Shown here one piece after another: positions 23,678 to 35,884 of a stretch of DNA of 64,000 nt (position 1 is its first letter; each line of letters begins with the position of its first letter). The stretch lies in the NCBI GenBank assembly GCA_028023455.1, contig JAQFVV010012498.1, positions 872,001 through 936,000 of the forward strand. The letters are read 5' to 3'. The position numbers were made by a program, and so were the translations under genes. The notes below the pieces were generated by a model. The model did not search any database. It was not told where the DNA came from and worked only from the letters and a program-made list of their open reading frames with translations. Source of the DNA: Epiperipatus broadwayi (taxonomy: Eukaryota; Onychophora; Udeonychophora; Euonychophora; Peripatidae).

Positions 23678-25301
23678 TTCAGTTCTGCTAAGAAAGAGAA
23701 AAAAATGGGCCATCGTGTATACAATGAGGACCAACTACCCGAAAAACAAAATCTCCAAAGGATAAATAAATAAATCAACCGGATACTAATCTTCGGACGA
23801 CGTGGGAATTCACGTTTAAACGGCCAGGAATATAATAGGATGAACTATTTCAATAACCGTAAGAACTTTACAATTAATGAACATTAAGTTAAAAACTTTT
23901 CGTATTTAAAATAATTGCATTAGTTTCCTATCTGACCAAACTAAATTAATAATGTTATTTGATGTATTTTTTTTCTTATTTATTTTGTAAAATCATTTCC
24001 ATTTATTTATTTTTTGTTCTTTAAGTTTTATTATGATTGTTGTTTTCCGTTAAATTAATTATAAAAATGTTAAACTTAAGTCGGGCGTGAATGGCTGTAT
24101 AGATTTGTAAAGTTATATTAGGGGAGGGTAATCTTAGGTTATTTATGTCGTTGTTAGATTGGGTCAATGGATTGGATATATTGATGTAGTTAGTAGATGT
24201 AATCGGAGATTCGCCACGGGCAGAATCGTTTATGTATACGCCGCACTCACCCGTTTGCCTATGGAAGGAATTATAAGACGGAGAACGCAGTTCCTTTCTA
24301 TGGAGTTTTTTTTTTTATTGTTCTTCTCGTTAGATAGATGTAATATTCCTATCTGATTGAGAGTCAATGTCTTTTCTTAATTCTTTTGGTGCTGCCGTAT
24401 TTCGTATTACATTGAATACATCGATGTATCAGATGGATTGATGCCAGTTTGACTGCGAATTTTAGCCTAAGGTTAAATAGGGATAGAATATTTTATTTTC
24501 GAATGCAAATCTATATAGTATATTCAGGCTCGATCCTAAAACTATTAAATTTAAGTTGTTTATAGACGCTTGCATAGATTGGCTATCGGTTAAATATGTT
24601 TGCGTTTTCATATTTGATCAAAATATATAGACATTCGACAAATACTGATACCTTACGGTGAGTATCTAAAAGGTATTTATTCGGATGTCTTTTAAGTTAT
24701 TGGTGACGATGCAGGTATCTTACGATGAATACTAGAGGGTTTCTTATATTTCCCTCTGCAATTGTCAGTAATCAATAACTTTGTATTTTGATCGTTTATG
24801 TTTACTTTGAAATGTTTTTGACCGTTGAAATCTATGTAACCGATCTATAGCAACATATTAAACAGGTTAATATAATCCCATCTGTGCGAACTTGATTAAA
24901 AATGTAAATTTATAATATAATAGTAATGCAATGTAAATTAAAGTAGAATCAAAGTAAAAAAAAAAATAATGTTAAATGTTAAATTAAATGTAAATCACTA
25001 AAGTAATTTTAAACCTTATATATATATGTGCATAAATAAATGTTTGTATGTGAATTACTGGCAGTGGCTTATTTTATTCCTTTTTTTATATTATACTCCT
25101 AGATTATCTTATTAAATCTCTGCTATTCCACTGAGCTAGTGACATGGGCTAACGACCGGAATCAAAATTTAAGAAAAAAAAAATATATTTTTTTTTTGAC
25201 TCACGTATCTGCCTACTTTATAAATTTTTCTAGGTTCAAATGCCTAGATGGCGCCCCGTAGTGCAGTGTACGTTAAGTCACACTTTCTCCGGATCGTTAC
25301 A

Positions 25302-26290
25302 ATATATATTGTTATAGATATGTGGATGACATATTTCTCTGTGGTAAGCCAGATATTATTAAATATTTATTTAGGAAATTAAATAGTTTAGATGGTTTAA
25401 AATGGATCAAAATGGTCAAAAAGTCAATGGGTGTTCAGTTTCTTGATCTGAATATAACTAGAAATAGTTGTAAGCTAGATTATTGTATGATGATTAAGCA
25501 AATAAAAAAGTGGCTACATTCTGTATAAGTCAAGAGCGCCAATATCACTTAAAACAGGTTTGAAGTCATTTTTGTTTAAAAACATCAATCTTTGTAAATA
25601 TACACTGGATAAAGGCAAAAATATTGAAATTTATATGAATGAATTATTAAATGTTGAATATAATTATCATCTTGTATATAGTACTATTAAAAATTTTAAT
25701 GGGAAATATAAAAATAAAAATATTAATAATAAGATTGATGCTACTACTATAATAAAAAGATATGGATATCAATACCATATATTTCAAATGAAGAAGTGAA
25801 TTTTGTAAGGGAAATGTATAAAGATAAATGTGATTAAATAATTCAAAAGCTAAAACTTCATTCTTAAATCAAAATTGCATCATATATAAATAGAGGTGTA
25901 AATGTGGCAGTGTATATATAGGGGAATCAAGATGTACATTAGAAAAAAGAACTAAAGAGCACTTGAAGTTATTAAAAAGAGTTCAATAACTAAATAAAAT
26001 TGTAATGGAAATGATAATGTTTCAACATTGTTTTTTTTGTGATCATAATAGATTATGTATATATGGTTTTAATTTGGATTATTATAATGTGAAAAATTTA
26101 TAAATTGAAAGATACAATAATAAAAGAAATAAAGAGAGCTATTTAAATATATAAATGTAAGCATGACTTAATAAACAGACAGGCAGCAAATGGTAAAAAT
26201 CAATGAATTGTGGAAAGGTTAGACTTCGAAAGTGTTGGTTGACAAAGATTATGAATAAAAGTTTTTAAAGTTGTACTTTATATATATTTA
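25302..26290 (+). pseudogene. Penelope-like reverse transcriptase fragment
   Basis: Starts abruptly next to the LTR-like element with YRYVDDIF; YVDD is at 25319-25330 and is the RT catalytic motif C. It continues with a KSMGVQFLDLNI block (motif D/E region) and CMMIK. After a stop at 25526-25528 the homology resumes in another frame (25560-25799: FLFKNINLCKYTLDKG, YMNELL). The same order of blocks is seen in the better copy at 29284-29695. The upstream RT motifs are absent, and a readable C-terminal GIY-YIG domain was not found before homology fades near 26290. Confidence 0.7.
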
Positions 26291-27001
26291 TGTTATTGTA
26301 TTTATTAATATTTAATTACAAGATTACATATATATATATATTGTTTTAATTTCAAAATCAGAATTAATAAAATATTAATTAGACCTTTTTAATGTTTAAT
26401 TTATAATTTTAAAAAATTAAATTTAAAAGTATTTAATCCTTAATTGTTTTTCCAGTGTAATGTAGAAAATATCTACAAAAAAATTTGTCTGTATTTATTT
26501 CTACTTTTCCTTTCACCTTTATATATATATATATGCATGCATACACACTACTGTGTTGTTGTATGCCTTAAGACACATAAACATCTCAATATATATATAT
26601 TGATTTCATAGTATTCTTTTCAGGAGATTTTATGTAATAAAAATAAAATAGCTAAATAACTGATGTTTGAATACAATAACAAATATATTCCTCAGAACTT
26701 TTCTTTTTTTAAATCATAAGCTTTAAAATTGTTATTTTTTTACTTTTATTATCTTCTCATATTTAAATTCTATTGGTTGATAATTTTTAAAAAACTATTC
26801 TCCAATAGTCACCCCCCCCCCAATAATGATTTTTAAATCTCCCACCCATTCTTAACATTGGGAAAGAAAAAGCCTCTGAGGAAAGTACTTGTTATTATAC
26901 TGAAACATCATCTGGTTAAGGTATTTTATTTTTACTACATGGAATCTCCTGAAAATAATACTATGAAATCATTATTTATCTATGAGAATATTAGAATTAA
27001 T
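26291..27001. other. AT-rich noncoding DNA
   Basis: Short (TA)n tracts and a C10 run (26811-26821) are present. No gene is seen. Confidence 0.45.
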
Positions 27002-27486
<485 letters not shown>

Positions 27487-27639
27487 ATTGTGTGTGTAAA
27501 ATATCAAATGCCAAAAACTAAACTAATCAATATAATAAACTATGTACACCAATTTACAATTAAATCATTAACAAAAATTAAATTACAAATATACTATCAA
27601 TGGTTTTTCTGCTAAGGGAGACTTCTCAAGTACAAAATT
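27487..27639. other. AT-rich noncoding DNA
   Basis: Spacer between the microsatellite and the minus-strand Penelope fragment; nothing recognised. Confidence 0.4.
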
Positions 27640-29040
27640 AAAACAAAACCAAGTGCATATAATCTTACCATCCATAATTCCAATTCACATTTCAGTTTTC
27701 TTCGTAATAAAAGAACTTTTGAATAAGTTAATGGCTTCACAATCATAATTTTTTATTAAAAGAGATTTTCACTTATTTTCAAAGAAGATAACCTTAGCCT
27801 ACTAAAGCATAATCTCATGATTATATTTAATGCAGAACTAAAATATTTATTTTTTACTTTTATGAACTTTCACTCTTTATTTATGCTCAAATTACTTTGA
27901 CCTATATATAATTTCTTTTTTTTTTAAAAAATACTATTAACTACTCCATGAAAAGATATTCTTATTAATGTTCTCTTTTGTATTATTCAGTGCTTTTTTT
28001 TATTATCAAATTCTTAAAACCCTATAAAAAGATAATTTAAAAGATAAATAAAATTATATTTTTCTTTTATATTAACATTTTTTTAATTCTTACTATCACT
28101 ATTATGTTATCTAATATATATAAAAAAAATACTCTTAATCAATTTACCAAAAATAACCAATACTAATGAAATCTATAAAATTCTCTTTTTTATAAATAAA
28201 GTTATGTTATTAATTTCTCATTTCTATAACAAAAATTCCTTAAAGTATGTATTTTATGGTGATATGCTGATAGTTACCAGGCTTAATAATAAAGCTTAAA
28301 TCTTTACTTTTAGCTAATAAACTTAAAACTTTAATTGGATAAAATCCAAACCTTCTCTTTCTAAAATATATTTTATAGCAGATTCTAAACTTTTAAATTT
28401 ATTTAATAACTCTTCCAATTTATCTTTTTCCATTTCAAACAAACAAACATTGATATATCTAACAAACAATTTTAAATATATTCATTCATAATCAAAAATC
28501 CTTTCATCCAATTAATTAATATAAAATGAACAAATTAAAGATAAAATAATAGAAGCTATTATTCATCATTTTAATCTTATATCAAAATTATTATCCATCT
28601 TAAAATTATTAATCTCATCAAAAGCCTTAAATTAAAGTCATGAAGCAGTGTAATTACTAGAATCAACAAAATTAAAAAAATAGGAACCTAGAAATCTCTT
28701 CAATAACAACAATATCAATAAATGAAAATAAATCTTAAAGGAAAACTTTCTTTTTATGTTAATATTCATAAACATTCTAATCTATTCAAAATTTTTAACT
28801 TTTCCATTTTCTTCATAATGCATATTAAATTGCCTTTAATTAATCTACCTGGATCCTTCTCTCTAAAAACATCTTTTTTCATAATAACAAAATGGCCAGG
28901 TTTTGACCTCACACAAAATGATTATATCACCAGCTATTAACTTATTCTTAAGATGTTTAATCTCAGCACAATTAATTAAACACTTTCCATTTTAAATTTG
29001 TAAAAACTATTTGAATGTCTATTTTTTTGCTCATTGTTTA
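27640..29040 (-). pseudogene. Penelope-like reverse transcriptase remnant, minus strand
   Basis: Read from 29040 downwards the minus strand shows, in shifting frames: a NNEQK block, GHFVIMKKDVF (the K-D-G-x-F-V-I-M region near the start of Penelope RTs, about 28880), a motif B-like MMNNSF stretch (about 28570), a decayed motif C (YINV in place of YVDD, about 28455), and KLEELLNKFKSLESAIKYIL then a LAKSKDLSFIIKPGN block (to about 28260). Stops and frameshifts make it a pseudogene. It is head to head with the plus-strand remnant that starts at about 29041. Confidence 0.65.
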
Positions 29041-29851
29041 AATTACTGGATTCTATAGATGAAATTATATCAAACAAAATTTTTAACACTCAGAGAGATA
29101 AATCTAATTTTAAATTTGTAGACTTGTTTTGAATTGATTTTTGAAGAACTTTTATTAGAAAATGGTATAAAATGAAGCAAGGATGACCGATGGGACTGCC
29201 TGGCCAGCATCTTCTTAAACTATCATGAGAAACAAATAATACCAAACATACAAACAAATAAACACACAATGATATATCTTAGATACGTAGATGATGTTTA
29301 TCACTGCCAAAAGTAACACAATCATAAACACCAATGAATTGCAGCAGTTGTCCAAACTCATACTTAATACCACATGGGAGAATGATCAACACCATCTAAA
29401 ATACCTGGACTTAGACATACAAAAAGAAGATACATGCTTAATGTACTGCATGATCATTAAACCCCTAGAAATTAGAGGATACATGCATCAGAGTGCAATA
29501 GCACCCAATGCATATAAATACGCTGGACTAAATGCATTTCTACATAGAAATAATTACTTATGCAAATGTAACACAGATAAAAGAGATAACATATTAAAGT
29601 ACATCAAAGAACTAATATTTGTTGGCTATAAATATAGAAACATAACCAAAAGAATAGCACTGTTCCAAGCGAAGATAAATCAGAATCAGAGATAATAAAC
29701 CATGAATAACCATACCATATATACCTAACATTGCCAAACATTTAGTCAAAACACTATCAAAAAAATTTAACGTTGACTTCCGCACTTCAGTCAACACCAA
29801 TAGACTTATAACAACCCAAAAGACAAACTAGATCCCAAATCAACATCTCAA

Positions 29852-30169
29852 GTGGTATATCAAATACAATGCCCTCAGACTGGGTGTAGAGCCTCGTATT
29901 ATAGGGAAACAAAAACCATCACAAACAGAACATCCCAGCACATATATATGTATAAAAGGGCACTGAATAACAAAGAGACTATATCAGCATTCTTGGAGCA
30001 TGAAAAAAACACCGGTCATAGATTCAACCCTACCAACCCTAGAATGGTGTGCAGAGAGAGAAATGATCATAGGTGTAAAATAAAGGAAGCATACTTCATA
30101 AATAATGACACTCAATCTATCAATAGAAAAGACACCTGTTTCGCCATTTCAAAAAGATGGACAAACTAA
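29852..30169 (+). pseudogene. GIY-YIG endonuclease domain of the Penelope remnant
   Basis: A 105-codon open frame. It has YQIQCPQTGC (beta strand with Cys pair), SYYRET where active domains have Y-[IV]-G-x-[ST], then a TSQHIYMYKRAL region (the R/H helix), TGHRF, and a KIKEAYFI block corresponding to the catalytic-Glu region. It is the C-terminal nuclease that Penelope-like elements use for target nicking. The YIG tyrosine/glycine pair is altered (YYRE), so activity is unlikely. It follows the RT fragment at 29291-29695 and precedes the 3' terminal motif. Confidence 0.65.
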
Positions 30170-30269
30170 TCCAAACAAGATTTTAAACAAAATAAAATAC
30201 TAAAACACAGCACCTAACCAATTAGCATAAATTAGAATACTCCCCCTCATTACTATCAACTGCACTCAG

Positions 30270-30310
30270 CTATGAATATGAAGCCATGGAGCTTTGAAAG
30301 CGCTAAGCGT
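30270..30310 (+). repeat. 3' terminal stem motif of Penelope-like element
   Basis: CTATGAATATGAAGCC ATGGA GCTTTGAAAGCGC: a short AAGC/GCTT stem sits between a TATGA and a GAAA, the layout of a degenerate hammerhead core (NUGA - helix II - GAAA). The copy at 58490-58590 (minus strand) keeps the layout with a different stem, GAGGC/GCCTC, so pairing is preserved although the bases change. Confidence 0.45.
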
Positions 30311-30419
30311 AAATAAATATTAATAAATATAGCTTCTCTAACAAGCGTAAAAGCGCATAATTTTGGGTATGCATTTACTTCCTAATTTAAACAAGATAGA
30401 GATAAGTTAACTATAAGAA

Positions 30420-30890
30420 AAAATGTGAAATGTTCAATTTGAATTATTTTATGAGTCACTTTAAAAAGAATAATGTGAATTTTATTATTTGGAATATAAA
30501 AGAAAATTAAAGGTATTGGAAAAATTAATAGGCTTAGTTGTAGAGAGAAAAAATACTAGTATTAAAGCAATTAATCTTGCTGAGATTGGTTTAACTGCAA
30601 GAGAGTTGAAAATTCTTAATGAATGCCTAATTTTGTCCCTTTCTGTGATAAAAATATAGTTTTTGATATAATTTTGTCTATTAAATGCAATAATTTAAAT
30701 GATGAGCAAAAAATAGTAATTTCAAGTTGTTTTAAATAAAAATTTAAAAGGAAAATTTTAATTAATCTTGCTGAGATTAAACATGCTGGCCATTTTGTTA
30801 TTGTAAAAGGATATGTTTTTAGAAAGAAAGTAGATAGGGAATTGAATAATAGTGCTGTAAATATATTTGTTTAGAAAAACATTCTGATAA
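30420..30890 (+). pseudogene. Penelope-like RT, N-terminal fragment
   Basis: Broken frames give LKILNE.PNFVP (the usual start of Penelope RT domains, about 30605-30650), CNNLNDEQK, then AEIKHAGHFVIVKGYVF and KKVDRELNNSAVN (about 30770-30860). The last blocks align with the minus-strand remnant at about 28880-28970. Homology stops near 30870 and may resume at 33310. Confidence 0.55.
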
Positions 30891-33309
30891 CTTGATTAAA
30901 AGAAATTTAATATATATTATAAAGAACAGTACCGCCACATGGGTGAGAAGCACTTTTGTACAATGTTAATTTTAGACCCCCCCCCCTTCAATTCTATGAA
31001 ATAAAATTGGAAAATTAGAAGAGATTTTTCCCCAGAGCTTTCACAAGAAAAACTTGAAAATATGACTTTAGTCATTTAACAAAACATTTTATATGTTTTA
31101 TTCATTTATTTTGGCAAAATAAACCCAGAGATGAAAACACATGCTAAAAAAAAAATGTTTAAAAAGATAATTTTTGAAATAGTAATTATATAATACCTTA
31201 AAACAAAAATATTTATTTAATAAATTTGAAATTTTTACCTTCTAAAGTTTCCATATTATTATTTGGGGAGGGAGGGGGATAATCTTGCGAAATTGCTAGT
31301 AGAGATAGCAAATATCTGCAAATAAAAAATTTTTTAAAAATATCTAAGTGTTTTTATTATATTTAAAAGAAATCCACCCCTACTCACAGTTATGAAAACA
31401 TTACACTGCTCCTCTCTCCTTCTCAGGCTGGATCTATATTATATAAGTAATTCTACTTTTAGTTTAATTACCTTAAAAATATCTGCAGTCTGAGTATGAT
31501 ATTCTTCATCTCTGAACTTTATCTTGCATAGTGAATAGAAAAGAAGGTCTGGCTTGTCTCTTTCTGAAGTACAATAATTGGAAAAAACTTAAGTAACTCT
31601 TAGACTTCTTTGCCAATATTTAGATCACCTTAAATCATTAAAGTTATAATATATATACACGATTATTTAATTTTCTATGTGTGTGTTATTCAATTATTAA
31701 TAACTATAATTGATTATATATAGTCTGATATTTTAAATTTTTACACTTACATTAAATGTTGATATAATTTTTATATTTCATTAAGACCACTAAACTAGGT
31801 CAACTTTAAATAACATAGATGATATAACTTTTTCATTCCATTACCACCAACTTGATAAATACTTTTTTAATTTAAAATCCATTAGTTATTTTTAATTCAG
31901 AATCTCTCATAAATAACTTGTTTATATTTTCTAACAGTTGTCATTTAAAAATAAAATATTGTCATTACTTTATTATTTAATTTTTTAATGTCTATTAACA
32001 ACTAAGTTATATATTATACTTTATTATATAGTTTGACAATTAGGGATTTAGCCAGAATTTATTTAAGGGAAGAAATTTTTTTTAACTTAGATTGTTTAAT
32101 CAATATTTTTTTAGAAGCCATTCAAATGCCTGACACTTTATTTTGTTTATTCATAGGTTATATTAGATAACTATATTAAAAAATCAAACATTTGATTTGT
32201 TCCTCTTGATATATTTTTTAGACTTTGTCAATAGTGCAATTATGTAGGAGGTTTATTACAATCAAATAATATTGTCATAAAATTTGTTAAAAATTAAATA
32301 TTTGTTATGCAATAATATCAATTATGAGTTTTTAGCCAGAGAACAAAACTGATAAAATGTATAAAAAGATAATATGGATTTAAAAAAAGAAGATAATATT
32401 GTTATTAAAAATAGGAAAAGCTATTGAGTAATATATATAAAATGGCATAATGAAAAAAAAGAACGAAGATTATATTTATATTGAAACAACTTTGCACAAG
32501 AAAACGGTGGAATTGATTCTAGAATCCCTCATTCCAAAGGCAGCCATTCTATCACTATTCTAAATGGAAAAGGATATTATTTAAGGTGTATAAAATATCA
32601 TTGATAAACATAATTTCATCACCTGCACAATTATCGTAATTATGAGGCAATATTTTTTAAAATAAGTTTTACTTTAAAATAACTTATGAATAGTAATGTG
32701 TTATTTTCTTATATAAATTAGAATATTTAAATAAAAGTGAATAGTAAATCTAAACATTTTCATTTACATATAAATTTTATTAATTATAGGGATAAAAGGG
32801 CATAAGCCTGTCCACTTTTGTGCAATGGTAGAGTATATATGTAGTATATTTCGAGGCTTGTATTCCTCTTATATATAAATAAAAAATATTTACAATTAGA
32901 ATGTGTTTATAACTATGAAGTGATTTGGAAATCTGAACATTTACACATAAGTTTTATTAATTATCATGACAAAGGGTTGTTGACCTGTTTGGTTTAGTGC
33001 AATAATAAGAGTATATATATTTTATATATTTCAAGCTCAAGCTGAAAATTTTAGGCTCAGGCAATTGTCACGATAAGTTTAAATACAGAAGTATTTCATA
33101 TTTAAATAAAAAATATTTTTTCACTCAGAACTTATTTCTAACAATGATGTGACTCAAAAATATAAACATTTTCATTTATATGTAAATTTTATTAATTATT
33201 TTAGCATTTTGGGCCATCATGATGAAGCACCTTTATGCCCCACACAACCTGCACAGGGCCCTGATGAAAAAAAAGGTATAAATTTGTATAGATTGTAATA
33301 TTTAAAATG
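30891..33309. other. AT-rich DNA, possible insertion splitting a Penelope copy
   Basis: No coding feature is seen. It contains a C9 run near 30968-30977, a G-rich stretch near 31264-31278 and the degenerate tandem repeat at 32740-33220 listed separately. Confidence 0.4.
32740..33220. repeat. Degenerate tandem repeat, ~180-230 bp units
   Basis: The block ACATTTTCATTTACATATAA...TTTTATTAATTAT occurs near 32755, 32937 and 33167. Other shared words (AAATAAAAAATATTT, GTGCAAT, AGAGTATATAT) keep the same order. There are three diverged copies with unequal spacing. Confidence 0.6.
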
Positions 33310-33830
33310 CTATCCAAATGATTTCATTTCAGCTAAATTTGTGAACCCAAAGAAAATTTTTTTAATTTATTTCAATGATGGTGTTGTTAAAGAGATTTCT
33401 AAGTTCCTAGGTTATTTTTTAAGAGTTTGTCAATTTTGGTCATATCATTGTTCTATCATCTTTTGATAAGTTTAATAATTTTATGATAGAAGATATTAGG
33501 TATGTGGTAAGTTTGATATAGAAAATAAATTAAACATTACTAAGGTTCTTATTTCTGTTTTAGTTAATGTATCTTTGTCTGTTAATAAAATTAAGATTAT
33601 TAAAAATTTGCTTATGTTGGAGGATTCTATATATTTTATTTATAGTGGTAAATTTTATAAGATTAAAGAAGAATGGATAATAGATTATATTATTTCAATC
33701 TTAATTTGTTTAGTTTATATTAATTATTTGAAAGAGACAATTATTAATTATAAATGTGTATATTTAAAATTATTTGTTAGTTATATTGGAATAAAGTATT
33801 ATATAAAGACCAAAATAAGTTGAATATCTT
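33310..33830 (+). pseudogene. Penelope-like RT, middle fragment
   Basis: The sequence reads a SAKFVNPKK stretch and VVKEISKFLGYFLR (the region after 'PKIHK..PLRPIV' in Penelope RTs). An 82-residue frame (33575-33823) follows with YFIYSGKFYKIKEE.IIDYIISIL, the motif B neighbourhood, where the usual EG-x-PMGSPIS has decayed. Motif C is not readable. The block order continues from the fragment at 30420-30890, so the two may be halves of one copy. Confidence 0.55.
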
Positions 33831-34269
33831 AAAAGTAATTGGAATGTTAGTTTGAATTATGAGAAAGTAAGATAATTTATATTGAGCAGCTTTGCACTTG
33901 AGAAGCCTGACTTTGCACAGAAACCATTAGATTGGTACGGGTTTTGTAATTTAATTTTAGCTAATGATTTAATTGGTAAATTTAGTTTAATATATCATTA
34001 TTACTATATAAATGTGAAAAGTTTATTGGATTATTACATTATAACGTAACAAATATTGTACAAACTTGACGAATCTTGCACATTTTTTTTCATCTTTTTT
34101 TTCTAAGGAATTATATAGGTTATGGATTTTTGCTTGATGGTACTTATTTAAAAAAATTTGGTAATTTGCAATATGCATCAAATCATAATCATTTTAGAAT
34201 GACTTCATAAAAATGTAAAAAGAGGGCAGCACTGATTAAAAGATTACAGACATTTGACAATTTTTTTTA
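33831..34269. other. AT-rich noncoding DNA
   Basis: May include the decayed C-terminal side of the preceding Penelope fragment, but I cannot read a domain in it. Confidence 0.35.
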
Positions 34270-35112
34270 AATGTGTACAAGGTATGTTGGGGTCTGTTTA
34301 TTAAAATACATATTACAGAAATAGAAATAATTATAGTTTTTGGTAAAGCAAGTTAAAATTTGATTTCATAAATATATTTTAAATTCATTAAATTTTGTTT
34401 GTACCATGGATTTAATTTCTCATTTGCAAGTGGAGTATGGATAAAAATAACATGATGTTAGAATTTCATAGCTATTTTTTAAACTTACTTTGTTACATGG
34501 AGAAATACATTTAACCTAAAATCCTAAAAGTTAATCAAGTGAGTAGTATAAATAATTATAAAAAGTCATATTTTTTGTGATACTGCTGTTGATAACTCAT
34601 GTATTATTATTTCATGTAAATAATATGTAAATATATAGGCCATGGGAACAGCTATATATTGTGTTATATATTTTTATTCTACTAATGGATATACAAAGTA
34701 TGTTGGGTCCTGTATATTGAAATACATGCTACAGAAATTAAAAGAATTATAGTTTTTCGTAAAGAGAAGTAAAATTTGATTTTATAAAATATATTTTAAA
34801 TCAATTAAATTTCATTTGTATCATGAATTTAATTTTTTACTTGCAAGTGGGGCAACATGAATAAAATTATCACAATGTTCAAATTTCATAGTCCTTTTTA
34901 AAAAAATACTTTGTCATGTGAGAAATCCTAAAAATTGATCAAATTCAGTAATATAATTGATAATACAAAGTTATTTTATATTATGTTCTTTTAACTTTTC
35001 TCGAAATGATTATATCTCAAGAAAATAATACATAAATATAAGCTATGGAAACAGCTACGTATTGTGTTAAATTCTTTTATTGTACTAATATAAGCAAAGC
35101 TGTGGGTACAGC
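34270..35112. repeat. Tandem duplication, ~405-420 bp period
   Basis: Two head-to-tail diverged copies share ordered words: GTATGTTGGG (34280, 34701), TACAGAAAT, TTTGCAAGTGG/CTTGCAAGTGG and an ATGGGAACAGCTA/ATGGAAACAGCTA block (about 34640, 35044). The second copy ends GGGTACAGCTAGT, a 3' end style common in RTE-type retroelements and derived SINEs, so this may be two adjacent retroelement tails. That assignment is weak. Confidence 0.6.
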
Positions 35113-35126
35113 TAGTATGTGTGTAT

Positions 35127-35445
35127 ATATATATCAGCTATGTGGAAACCTCTCATTTTATCTAATATTAACTTAAAATTAATAGGTGAAAAAACTAAGG
35201 GAAATAAACATTTTGTTACGCCTCATATTGTGAATGCTGAACTACTTCAAGTTGAATCTCACTTCTCATCTTGCACTGAGTCACGTTATTGTTTGAGATC
35301 TAATGATTTTTCTTTCAAAAGTTAACCTTGATAGTGGCAATTGCTAGTCCTTCAAAATATCGGATTGTAATGCAAAATAATACACGATTTTATCCCAAAA
35401 ATAATAATTTATCTACATCATACAACCGTGAAGACATTAAATATA
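35127..35445 (+). mobile_element. Penelope-like 3' end fragment
   Basis: Starts AGCTATGTGGAAACCTCTC, the same point as the PAMWKPLILSNIN block at about 20870. It continues open (frame 35119-35325) through NKHF.TPHIVNAELLQVE to FSFKS, then the terminal motif CTTGATAGTGG...CAAAATATCGG and the closing AACCGTGAAGACATTAAATAT. It is flanked by (TA)n on both sides and is nearly identical in layout to the 20575-21120 copy. Confidence 0.75.
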
Positions 35446-35504
35446 TTTTATATATATATAATATTTAACTACAATTATATTGTTTATAATGAACAATGTA
35501 ATTA

Positions 35505-35705
35505 GAAAGGATTTGAACTCAGATTTTCAAGCTCCCTACATCTCTCCACTCTATCTTATACAAGCCAATACACATGACCACATATATGTGAAAAAGATAA
35601 ATAATCTCCAATGTATATATTTCATGCTAAAACAGTGCACATCAATTGGTTCTGATTATCATCTCCCATACATATATATAATCAATGCTCAATCCATATT
35701 AAGAT
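35505..35705 (-). mobile_element. Hammerhead/tRNA-like repeat (family 2, copy C)
   Basis: Minus-strand copy. In the sense direction: GAGCATTGATTATATA leader, hammerhead-like core (35660-35601), CACATATATGTGGTC, then a tRNA-like stretch ending in a good box B, GAGTTCAAATCC (complement at about 35511-35522). An anticodon-like TTGAAAA precedes it. The core has decayed (TTGATGT for CTGATGA) but GAAA and the CCAA/TTGG helix I remain. Confidence 0.55.
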
Positions 35706-35884
35706 AACAAATCTTCAAACTTTAATTAATAGGTTTCAATATTCTCCAACCTCCAATTCTTCAACCATCCATATCATTGAAAATCCAATGGTGGAATGCT
35801 CAAAGTCCTTGTTGATGACAATGATATTGTCATACCTTTGCATTAAATAACAATAAGCTCCCAATCTTTATATTATATATATAT

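Larger units (their letters stand above)
23079..25301 (+). mobile_element. 2-kb LTR-like element, plus orientation (copy 2)
   Basis: The element starts TGTAACGAGCACAGACG (23079) and ends CCGGATCGTTACA (25301), flanked on both sides by ATATAT. The first 26 bases form a near-palindrome (TGTAACG...CGTTACA), also seen at the equivalent end of copy 3. It lies head to head with copy 1, separated by about 10 bp of (TA)n. It has a CRE-like TGACGTAA (23524-23531), a TATA box and a hairpin near the predicted start of transcription. Downstream frames are open only briefly. Copies 1 and 2 differ substantially, so they are not a recent inverted duplication of one insertion. Confidence 0.6.
29041..30310 (+). 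mobile_element. Penelope-like element, 5'-truncated, RT to 3' end
   Basis: Order of blocks: KWYKMKQG.PMGLPG (RT motif B, about 29157-29205), LRYVDDVYH (motif C, YVDD at 29284-29295), then after a frameshift a 134-residue frame (29291-29695) with YLDLDI, CMIIKP and LNAFLHRNNYLC. Next comes a GIY-YIG-like frame (29852-30169) and a terminal stem motif at 30270-30310. The 5' third of the RT is missing. The remnant is head to head with 27640-29040. It is the best preserved Penelope-type copy in the window, but frameshifts make it inactive. Confidence 0.75.
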
